64,000 bases of DNA from Angiostrongylus vasorum (taxonomy: Eukaryota; Nematoda; Chromadorea; Rhabditida; Metastrongylidae), in the NCBI GenBank assembly GCA_018806985.1, contig JADANN010000465.1:1922001-1986000 (forward strand). The letters run 5' to 3'. The translations under genes were made by a program, and so were the position numbers. Below are positions 11,001 through 23,000 of the stretch, one piece after another; positions within the stretch are counted from its first letter, which is position 1; every line of letters starts with the position of its first letter. The notes under the pieces were generated by a model. The model ran no database searches. It was not told where the DNA came from and worked only from the letters and a program-made list of their open reading frames with translations.

Positions 11001-14000
11001 TATGTTGCGAAATATAACTTTTCTGATCCTGAGATATTTGCAAAACTCGGGACCGCAGGTATCTGCGGTGGGGAACGAACGTGCTATAACCCTTTTAGGG
11101 GGCTTACGGGAAGTTTGCGTCTATTTCAGCATCATAGAAGTTACTGCACTAATTTTATTAGCTGGAGCTTGTCTACCTTCAGACTTCAAACGAAAGCCAA
11201 GTGGAAGTAATATACAAGAATTTGATTAAGTGTTAGAAAGGAATGGCTTTCGAAAGCGCCATATTTATGTACTGCCTATGGCAAAGAGTATATTTTCTTT
11301 AGCTGATCCGAGGTTGGTATAGGTTTTCGTTGACGTTGTCTTTGTTGTTGGTGTTGTTTGTCGATGGCTGACGTTTCGGCGATTTCGCCTTCCTCAGAGC
11401 CTGGACGTATTTTTATATTAGAATACTTTAGTTATTCGGTGTAAAAGGCTAAAGTATTAATGAAGGTCAAAGTTTTAAATAGATGGATGAGTGCTTTGAA
11501 TTGTTAAACCGACAGTCAGAGTATATAAAATTTACACGAGAAAAACCAACCGAAAACTGGCTTCCATTCATAAGCATCCAAGTGAAGCTCTCAGAAAGTG
11601 GCTATAAAACAAAATGGTATCGTAAGCCGTGTAGTAAAAGCATACTATTTCACTACCTCTCCTCTCATCCTTCACACATGAAAAAAAGCACTTATCAAAA
11701 ACATGTATCGTACGGCTAAAAAATGTGTGCACAGGAGAAGATGAGAGGAAAGGATCGCTAAACTCGGCACGAAAAGTAGCCATTTCCAATGGCTACGAAG
11801 CAAACACTCGGCTCAGACAAAAACGTAGGGTAGTTCCCCAGAATAATGTTTCGGACGTAAGCAAGATCCTTTTTAAGCTACCCATCATATCAAATGAAAT
11901 AAGTTACGCCATTAAGAGATGCTTAAGAAAAAGTGGTCTTGAAAATTATATAACGATTATTGACATCCCACCCAATACCCTACGCTGTCAGTTAGTTCGC
12001 AACCGTCTTTATTATCGTTTGTGCAGCTCAGAAAAACTGAATGATCTGTCCTAACGGGAGAGACGGGGGATTGCATGAGTTCAGGTATAATACACTTGAT
12101 TTCATGTAACGCATGCGGTGAGGAATATATTGGGGAAACGGGTAGACCACTTTGTGTCCGCATAAAAGAAAATCTAGATTGGAAAGTTGAAATTCGTCAA
12201 TACACTCCTCTAGGTACGCATAGCGCACAAAAGCACAACGGCGAAGATTTTGAAGTGACTGTACGGATCCTAGCGCAGGAGTCGAAAACATCAAAGCGCA
12301 TAACTCTTGAAGCGTTTTGGATAAATTTCAAAAATCCAAAGATGAACCGGAAAGACGAATGCCTCACTATCACACGTGACCTGGCACCCTATTTCAAAAT
12401 GATATTTTGACCCCGGTGTGTGTAGTGCTCGCGACCCCACGTGAACAACGCGTGGGCCAGTCCCACTCGTAACATCACGGTGAGTAGCCTTTCAGTTTGA
12501 TCGTAGCATCCCTAACCCACCATCTATTTAAAACTTTGATCTTCATTAATACTTTGGCTTTTTCCACCAAATAATTAAAGTATTCTAATATAAAACACGT
12601 CCAGGCTCTGAGGAAGGCGAAATCGCCGAAACGTCAGCCATCGACCAACAACACCAACAACAAAGACAACGTCAACGAACACCTATACCAACATCGCATC
12701 AGCTAAAGAAGATCAGTTTATAAGATCACATAAATAAATATATCAACTATCTATGCCGAGGTTTATAGAAAGTCGGTCTTTTGAGTATATTTTCGTCTTT
12801 CTGATAACTAAATTCAGGCTACAGTACTTTCTGGGGCTTGCGATTGTAAGAGTTCAATTTTTTGAAAGGTAAAGTTTTTGTGGCGTAACTCATTTCGTGA
12901 GAAATCTAGAATGAATGAGAAATAATCATTTCCGTTGGGTGAATTTTTGTTGGCTACCTTTTCCACTTACCGCGCATTCTTTTTTTTGTTTATTCTCAGT
13001 AAGGCCTGCATTCCAATGATCACAAAGACGCTGATGCCGCCAAGAAGGAGAAACATAAAACTTATACGAGGAGCTGCCATTGTAGGTGTGTTCAGCATCG
13101 AAAACGTAAGCTCGTTAAAGTCTTCATGACGATAGGTGGTAGCGAGTATAGTCACAATGATCGTACCCTGCAAACAGTGTGAAATCTTCCTGATAACGTC
13201 TACAATGGCGACAATGAAGTCCTGAAAAATGTAGCAGTCTAACTGATGCATTCATGGCAAAGAGCAACGGACAGCGAGTGCACTAGACATTATTTGAATG
13301 ACTGGGATAAGATCTTATCCTCCAATTCAAATTTAATATCGCACCATATCGAGATAGGCATTTCTGATTGTTGGTGTACAAATGAGAGTTTATCTTGCAG
13401 GGAGATTAACTTGAGGAGAATGAGATAAAAAATTTCCATGTTAAGGGTGTATTAGCTTGTTGAGCATGCCAACGACATTGGTTGAGGCGCAACCAGTGGA
13501 CAAAGCATGATTTCGACAAGGATTTTGCGGCATGCACCGCATCCAAACTGTGTCAGGATTAGTGAAGTATGTCGGGAATACCACCTGTCTCTAGTCCTAG
13601 CTTTTGTCGACTATGAAAAAGCGTTTGACAGTGTCGAAACGAATGCAATCCTATCAGCGCTCGTCGACCAAGAAGCGAACCCGTCCCACACAAGAACTCT
13701 GGCTGACTGTTATCGAACTCCACTACGAAAATAGAGCTATTCCATCGACCACCTTCCACACGTTGACGCAATATCGCCAAAGCTAATTAGCGCCGCACTG
13801 CAGTGGATTATGAAGTCACGCGATTGGGATGAGAAAGGCAAACATATTGATGGAATATTCTTATCAAACTTTCGTTTCGCCGATGACCTCATCATCTTCA
13901 TAAAAAGTACCAACAAAGCAGAGACGATGATCAACGAGCTCAAAGAAACGGGAAAAAAATTAAACACAAATCTGAAGAAGACCCAGTTCGTGAAAAACCC

Positions 14001-17000
14001 ATGGTGCGAAGGGGGAAAAAAACGAACTGGATGGCTCTCTGATTGCAGAGACCACCTCGTACGTATAGTTTGGGCGGTCAATGAACATTGACAACAACAT
14101 GGAGGAGGAGCTATACAGAAGAAGAAGTGCAGCTTAGGCATCATTTGTGCTTCTCATAGAAGCCACCGCCCAACTGAACGACCCGAAAATCCGCGCTCAC
14201 CTTTTCGATTCAACGATCCTTCCGGTGCTCTGTTATCTGCAGAGACGTATGCAGACCGCGTCAGAAATACTCCGTAGTAGTCACACAGTGCTTGAATGAT
14301 GTCTTCTTAAATATAACCGGCACCCCTCAATATGTAGCCGGAATGCGAAACTCTGATCTTCAAAATCTGTCACTTCTTCAGCATCCAAGAGATCATACAT
14401 CGATAGCGAAACAAATATGTGGCGGTCACATAATGAGAAGAACAGACTGTAGATGGACGGAAAGAAGTGTAGAGTGGACTCCACAAGAAAGCAAACAAAC
14501 GTCCCCTAAGACGACCACCTACACGTTGGGCGGACGTGTTTGCAAACAAAGTTAATCAGCTGTACCCGTAATTATTTGAATTCATCCAAAATACGTTGAG
14601 GGTTTCACGCGCCCCTGTTTGCGATTCCTATGATTGAGTGTTTAGTGATTTTTACTTTAAAATCTTCTCCATTATATTTCTTTGTCCTAACGGCGCCTAA
14701 GGGAGTATTTGTTTTCACTTATTTACCCTATAGGTTTTCTTTTATGCACGCATAGCGATCAACCTGTTTCACAAATGTATTCGTGCCTGGACACTATAGA
14801 AGAGATCAGTCATTCTTCGCACCCTAATTCAGGCAATCACCGTCTCTACCGTTAAGGGATATTATGCAACTTTTCGTTGCGCATGGACTATCGTATACGA
14901 GGTTACGTAGCAAATGGCGACCATGAGTGCCCGGTGCTGTTTCAATCACTGCTACCGAATTCTCTAGGCACATATTCTCGCCAGAATTATCGCTCGGGGC
15001 GTTCTTTTTTCTCAACGTCTACTCCGATGAGCAACAGTTTCGTATCCATCGGAACTGGCCTTCCCTGCACAAGGCAAAACTGCATAATTTTCCCTAACTG
15101 TAGAGAAGTTGATTGTATGAGTTAGGGTACGGGCCATATCTGATCTAATCTACAGTATGCAGGAAGGAATACATTGGTGAAATGGGTAGATAGCTATGCG
15201 CCGATAAAAGAAAACCTAGATCGTAAACTTAGAGCTATGGAAAATACTCCACTAGGCACGCTTTAGAAATAGAGATATAATGGAGAAGATTTTGAAGTAG
15301 GAGTTACCATCCTCGTACAAGAAACGGAAACTTGCAGCGTACAACCCTCAAGACATTCTAGACAAATTTCAAGAATCCAGAAATGAATCGCTGGGAGAAT
15401 TACATTATTATCACACGAAATCTCACGGCTGTCTCAGGCTGCTCATTTTAACATGAGAGAGGCACATTACCCATCCATGTGAACGTTGTACTGTTGTTAC
15501 GTCTCGTAATAAAACCCACGGCCGACTTTCTATTAGCCTCGGCATTGATTAGTAACCGCCATATGGCCATCTATGTGCAACGCAGAGTTGCATAATTTAT
15601 CCTAATGGTAGAGACGGTGAATGCATGAGCTCGGCTGCAGTTTATCTGATCTCCTGTAAGGCGTGCGGAGACGAATACATTGGCGAAACGGGTAGACCAC
15701 TCTGTGTCCGCATAAAAGAACACCTAGTCGGCAAACGTAAACCAAATACCCCCACTAGGCACGCATAGGGCCCTGAGACATAACGGGGAGGACTTTGGCG
15801 TACGTGTCACGATGCTCGCAAAGGAATCGAGAACACAAGCATGCAAAACTCTCGAGGCGTTCTGGATTAATTTCAAAATCCGAAAAGCGCAAGGAAGAAT
15901 GCCTCATTATCACGCGTGATATTGGGCAGTATATAAGCCTGTTATTCTGATGGGAGGCACACATTACGTTTCCATGTGGATTCTGTGCGGTTGGTCTCCA
16001 CGTGAGATACTCAGTGGAAGACTCATAGAAAGCGGTGAGTGTGCAAAGAAGCTACTCTGTGTTCAATGTGACTGAAATCTTGGTTTAGCGTTTTCTCTGT
16101 TTGGTTATGGAGGTGTTTGACCGAATAGATTGCTGTCAACTTGACCTTTTAAGGCCCTGAGAAAGGCAAAATCCGCTGAAACGTTAGCTTGTTCGTGAAT
16201 AAAGAATAAAATAACACTTCGCGTTTGCTCAACAAGAATGCGAATTTGTACTGTTGGTCTCAAATATTGGAAGATTCAGTGGATGACTCATAAAAAAACG
16301 GTGAATATTTGAAGAAGCTGCTTTATTCCCAAAGTAATTGAAATTTAGGTTTCGTTGTTTCTCTGTTGAGATTAGGGAGGTGTTTGGCTGACTAGACTGC
16401 AATCAACTTAGCCATTTCAGGCTCCAAGGAGGACAAAATATCAGCTACTGTGAATAAATCGCATATTAACAAGCTCATGTTTGCTCATCAACAAAGAAGC
16501 CGATTACTGATCAATGCCGAGGCTAATAGAAAATCGCTCTTGGGAACCATATTTGGTTGCATTTTGAGAACTTGTCGTAACTTACCGCCACAATAAGGAA
16601 CACGAGTGCGAAGAACGCTCCATGTTTTTCGTAACTATGTACACATAATGTTGCCACGGTCCTTTCGCACAATATGGTGAACTGCATGACCACCTACAAA
16701 GCAGAAAAAAATCTTAGGGGGATGATCCAAACGAGCACCTTCAAAAACTCCATTTGTCGAATATCTCATTAATATAGCATATATAGCTCAAATAACTGTC
16801 GTTGCTACTCTTCTGTCTATAGTTCTTATGATTACATTTAGCCGCTTTTAAACAGTCCTTTGCTATCGATATTTAATGAAGCGCTAGCAAAAAACGAGCA
16901 TAACACCACAGAAGAAAGACTGATTTGGAAGAAATGTTGAAGCTGGAGTGTATCTTCTTAGTCTCTCCTATCCAGTTAAGAAGAAGGCAAGACTTAAGTG

Positions 17001-20000
17001 GGTCTTTCATTAGTAAAAAATGTGCAATCTTAATTTGATGATCCTGAATGTGCCTGCTTGGTTGAGGAGGGTGCAGTCCTAGGTATCGAACTCCAATATA
17101 CAACGAGGTGGATCCTCGTTAAAGTCAATGGATTCAAGAGGTTATGCACGGTTTCGAAATAAGAAAACAAACTTCCGCTGTTTTTTGTTACTCTATAGGC
17201 GGTGGAGTGAGTGATCTAGGTGTTTGTTATACTTGGGTGCTACTACTAATCCTTAAATTCCTTTGAATCGCTCAGCTTACATGTGGTTGGTATGAACTCT
17301 TATTCCGCTAACACTTCGACGTCTTCGTCTCCATCAGAGCCGCTAATCAGAGTCGATGGTCCACCGTCGTTCATCTCCTCGATGTGGTGTCTTTGTCTTC
17401 GTAACGAGTCAAATCTTCTTCAGTGGAGCACCGCTCGAATCAGGCAGCTCCAGCTGGCAGCACTCTTTTTATGCAGCACGGTTCTTGTTGATAATGACTA
17501 TCCTTTGATAATAATTTGTTTTTCAACGAACCATCCATCCCGCAGCAGTCGGTATTATTATTACATTAGTCCCACTCATAACAGCACGGCTCTGAGGAAG
17601 ACGAAATCGCCGAAACGTCAGCCATCGACCAACAACACCAACAGCAACGACAACAATAACGACAACGACAACGAAGACCTATACCAACCTCGCATCAGCT
17701 TAAGAAGACCAGTTTATAAGATCACATAAATAAAGGTATTATGTTAGCTAGCACGCAGCGAATAGCAACTCAATATTTTTTAAACCGGCCGTCATTTAAC
17801 CCGAGCGTGAATAATCAATAACTTTCTTGTTTACCATTCGTTAGCCGCGTAAAAGTCATATACCAAGTCGTGGGTATGAACAACTCAAGGAAGTTGATTA
17901 ATTATTCCCGCCGAGGTCCGGGCTTAAAATTTCTTTTCTTTTGATTCGCCACTAATCCTATTCGACGTAAGGCAGGAGTCACTCTTCATTCTACAAATGT
18001 ATTTTCCCGGTGTAAGACGAGCATAAGGTGTTTACTACCTTGTTTAAGTGTCAAGTATTCCAACCTTTCCTTCTACTTTCTTAACAACCTTTACCACTTG
18101 TAACATCTTAATTCACTTTGCTATTGCTTAATTGTTTTAACTTAAAAATGAGCTTTGTAATGTCCTTTGACAGCGAGGTTAGTTTCTCGATAACTGACCA
18201 TTCGTTCTCGATTACTGGAATATTTCAGAGGTTCGGAGCCCCACAGATCTGTAGCAGAGGTTTTCACCACAGAACTCTATAATTTTTTATGTAGAGTCCT
18301 TTCGAATTTAGATATGCCTAGAACTCAGTCTTTCGAAAAGTTGAAAACGATATTTCAATGTCTAAAGTTTCCAACGCATGCGCTCATCTGTAAACATAAA
18401 CGAACACTGGGAAACATCCTGTCCTGCAGGACGAACTTCCGCCTGCCTTTTCATTTGCTATCGTGTTTGAAACGGTAGTCTTGAAGCAATAAATTGCAAG
18501 AAACATGTACCACGGGATAAATCAGGATTTCATCGCAGTAGGTGAATTAACTGCTCTCTTCTAGGAAGAGATTTTTAGATCTAATAATTTCCATTGCAAC
18601 TAAAAAGAATTCGCATCGGCTGAGATATCTTGATTTAAAGCCGAGAGCGGCCATTGCATTCGCACGATATGACTCCTATAGTGGCCACATGCTCCCGTAA
18701 CTGCTAATAGGAGGTTATCTTTGGCAAATGTTTCGCTGGTCCTGCATGCCTTGTTGTAATCAAGACTGCGATTTCTTCTACTGGACAGGTGTTCATTCTG
18801 TAATAATTAGTAAGTAGCCATGAAAGAGAACAAAAATGTCCTCTTAATCGGATAGGCATCTAATCCTGGATCCGTGTAAAAAGTTCTCGCATTTGTTAAG
18901 TTCCTCACCAAGTTCATTATCCATGTTTTGATTTCTCTTTTTTTCCCTTCATTTTCATTTTCATTTTGTCGTTACAAAGCATTTTTCTTCTGATATCATG
19001 ATAAACGGTGTGGTGCTACATGAAATCATGACAACAGCTCAAATACGTACCACCCCAATAGTCATTGTGGCTAGGCAAAGATTGAACGTTTCGTATTCCA
19101 CTCGAGTAGAGAAAGCCTGACATGGGTCCTTATGCATCGAACGAACTATCTGGTATATCTGAAAAGAAACGTCGTTGCACGTGGAAATCAATACACCAAT
19201 TTTTGGGACTATATTTCAGATCAATTTCGTTTTCCAAGATTGCCTGGAATCATGTAATACAGTGCTAAGAGGTTCCTTGCTATACACCCGTAGTCGTTGG
19301 ATCGTTACCACTCCAGCGGCTCATCATGAGCCTCTCATCACTCCAGGTCTAAAAAATTGGTGCCAGATTTGTCTGGGGGGATAGCAACACTGGCTTAACT
19401 CACTGCTAGCCCATCGCGAATCATTGTACATGTCAGATAGGCTTTCATTTATCTCTAGCGATACTTAATGAAGTAAAAGCAAGGCACACCCCTCAGGGGA
19501 TTGATAAGCGCCGAACGCTTTATCGTTTCATTCTTCATTCTAAGATTGGAAGAACTATTGAAATGAATAAATACTAGTTCCCTTATTTATTAGTAAGTAA
19601 ACGCTTGCTTAAATAAAGATGTGCTACGAAGTACTGACCAATAAAAAGGCAAAGTTTTCACTAATGAAGCTTTCTGTTTTGAAGCGCATCTGTTGAGTTG
19701 AAGCGAGGTTGGTTTCAGTTCTCGTTCTTGCTGTGGTTCGATGGCTGACGTGGGTCCAACACGCAGCATCTCAGCTATGAAAGAGGCGAAGTCGCCAGAA
19801 TACCAGCCATCGAACCACAACAACAACAACAACAACTGATACCAACCTCGCAACAGAGTTCGTAAGAATATATATATATATATACATATACATATACATA
19901 TACATATAAATATACCTACCAAAAACCTTTGGATTGATCGCATATTTAGTCTATACAGCCTGCACAAATATTTCCGTGGGCGTACGGACGTATCAAATCA

Positions 20001-23000
20001 GTGTTTTGATGTTCCAAGATCAGTCTGATAACACAGGAGTAGGAGGATTGGTGGTAGCGCAAGGCGAGGGATCGAATCAAACACAATGGGCGTATTATAG
20101 TCCATTCATAACCACTAAATTGTACTTGTCCGTAGATCAAACTCAAATCAAATTCTGTTTCTGCGCTTATGTATCAATGCTAACGATCAATATACTAAGC
20201 TACACGGCAAAGTCTTTGAACTTTCTCAAAAGGAACACTAAAAATAAACGACCTAATAGAAAAACCAGGATTGGTCACGTAACACTGAAGCATGAAGATT
20301 ATAGTGATAATGAAATCTGCCGATGATTAACATAACTACTGTGGGCCAAACAGGCGATAGATTTCCAGTTTTATTTTATTCGGCTGAGGACAGTTTCACG
20401 AGCATAAAGACGATAAGCAAGTAGATTCTTATGGAATCAACTACAGAGCAGCTATGCGGATTGAGAATCTTTCGATTATAACTAGATAATGTTTTCCAGG
20501 TATCATCTGCACAACCTGTCTTCGCGTTAGTCATCGAGTGACTCGAGCTGGGACCAGTAAACTATCCATTCTCCTCCGTCGCGGGGAAAAGTACTCCTGT
20601 GGGTTCTAGGGACTTGTTGAGCATCAGACCTTTCTTTTAGGATTTTCGTGAAAATGTCTGACCATTGGGTCAGTGATCATCCTGCAGTACGTTTGACATC
20701 TCGACGAATCGAACCAATAATGACTGTGTCTATCGGTTGTGGTTCACACGCATTACGTGGCAGGCCCACCTTATCTTCGAAAATTTGGCGTATTGAACGG
20801 CATCTTTGATTTTTGATCGTTGACACAGGTCGGAGCTTCGGATTCGTTCCCTTAGTTGTGTGACACGGGATACTCCCTAGCAACGTCCTTTCGACTGTGC
20901 GTTCAATAAGGCTGAGTGATCTTTCATCGTGCTTACGCAGCGACTAGGTTTCTGGGCCAGGAAGGATCGTGGAGTCGAACAGGCAGGCACCGAGTTGGGT
21001 GTTCTTTGTTCAGTTCATTACATCCTCAACGCTCTTGAAAGCCCCCATGCTACTCGCTTCTTCCTGCTCAAGTCTGAAGCTTAGTCGTTCATCACATAGG
21101 TTTCTCGTCGTAGATAGACGTAACTGGAGCATTTGGAGATATTCATTCCAATGAGCGTGAACGGGAGATACGTTACTAATCTATCCATAATTAATATAGT
21201 TTTTGTGACTTTTAGTCAAAGTCCAATCTTTCTACAAGCTTTCCCACAGTCGGTAAGCATTCGTCTGCCCTGGTTAACGGTTGGTGTTATAAGAAAGACC
21301 TAATAAGCAAAGCGAAGATGGCGTAATTACTGACCTTAAATTCGAAAGAGACACTTTCTATAAACCTCCGCATAAATGGTCGCTATATTTATTTATATGA
21401 TCTTGCAAACTGATCTTGTTGAGCTGATGCGAGGCTGGTACAAGTTTTCCTTGTGGTTGCTGTTGGTGTTGTTGATCGATGGCTGTCGTTTCGGCGATTT
21501 CGCCTTCCTCAGAGCAGTGCTATTAAGAATGGGACTGCCCAAGTGGAAAAAGTTATACCAGCCTCGCATCAGCCCAACAAGATCACTTTATATGACCTTA
21601 AATTGCTAAAATTTAGCGAGATGGCATAATCCTTCCCTAACTCCTCTTTTTATGTTGACTTTAATTTCCTTGTAGAATGGTGGCATTTTGGATGTGAAAC
21701 TTGCTTATGTTTTAAAACTACTCTGTACTTTATGAAGGCTCTTTATATACTGAGTAGGACTCCGTGGCTGTCCACGCCTTGCCTGAATGGTTGTATCGCA
21801 GCTGAGTCAAAAACTTTGTTTTTAAATCGATAAAGGTGAGACAGCGCGGTCTCTTCTAGTCTCGCGATATTACATTGAGTCCTATTACCGTGTGGATGTA
21901 TGGTTTAATCCTCCGTAATCAGATACTCTTTGATTTCATTGATGAGAATGTTGGATTTGGGAAGGGACAACCAGTGGTACGATATATCGGGAAGTCTTTA
22001 TTTCATGTGAGGGCACGAGGACAAAGCTATAGAAGAGATTCAGGTAGTAATCGTGATTGAATTTCTCCATTGTCTTTCTGGAAGCTAGAACTGTTCCATC
22101 TGGGCGTTGGAGTGCAACCACCTTGGTCTTGTAATTAGCGAAGCTTCGGTGGGTTTTGCGAATGCTTTTTCCAGCTTCTGCAGCTGCGACCATAACTGCT
22201 GCGGTTCTCCCTTTAAAGTCTTCTTTTTACCGCCTGTCTGCAATGTTTTGCAAATTCGGAAGTAAGTTGGCGGTTCCGTATAGCCCGGGCGATTCCATGC
22301 TGACGTATCAACTCGAGCGATTGAGGTGACAGACGTTTGTTGGCGACATTCGTACTCTCAGCAATCATAGCACTAACGTGAAGATGTTGAAAAGATCCGA
22401 TCGTATTCTTCGTCAATGTTATCAAAACGGCATCATTCCAGCAACCGACAGATCAACTGAATCAGTGCCAATTTATAATGGTTTTGTGAGCCCGTTTTTT
22501 TAATTTAACAACTTTTTTCTCTTTTCTGCGAGAAATAGAATCTTTCAAGAAGGAGGCCATGGTCTCGTACCGTGTAGAATGTGGAACAACAGTGACGTCG
22601 TCAAGGAAAAACTTCCGATATAGTACAGTGTGGTCTATTTCGTTATGGTACTCTTAGTTGGAGCACTCTCAGGTATAGCGTTTAGAGTAGGGCTTCTGGA
22701 ATTGCGAGTTACCATTGATGGTCTTGGTCGTCATGATAAACTCAGAGAGCCGCTTACCCTGTCCGTTCCATTCTAATCCGTGGATCGCAATGTGACGTTC
22801 TTATGGGTCCAATGTTCGCGTTAAACTTCCAATGATGACCCTAAAGAATGAATGGTCTTCTTCGTAGAACTCCTCTAAGTCCATATAGAAGGCCTCGGCT
22901 TGGTCTTTCTCACAGCTTGATGTCGGCACGTGGACGACGAAATTTGTCAAGACATGATCTACATGTCTTAAACTATAAACCTGCGATTCGGGTTGTTAGT

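Larger units (their letters stand above)
12265..15048 (+). repeat. Left arm of a 2.8 kb inverted duplication
   Basis: The arm matches the reverse complement of 30897-33695 nearly base for base, with only a few percent mismatch by eye. It carries, in order, the end of a PLE GIY-YIG frame, a PLE terminal repeat, receptor exon 5 (12971-13167, minus strand), a degenerate RTE RT fragment and a minus-strand PLE remnant. Confidence 0.92.

Noticed and set aside
17283..17729. 148-codon plus-strand open frame
   Set aside because: It spans two opposed PLE terminal repeats; its end (DNDNEDLYQPRIS) is the repeat's standard text, seen at other loci.
19934..20326. 130-codon plus-strand open frame
   Set aside because: Composition and lack of motifs suggest chance; part overlaps a tRNA-like, SINE-derived stretch near 20040-20090.
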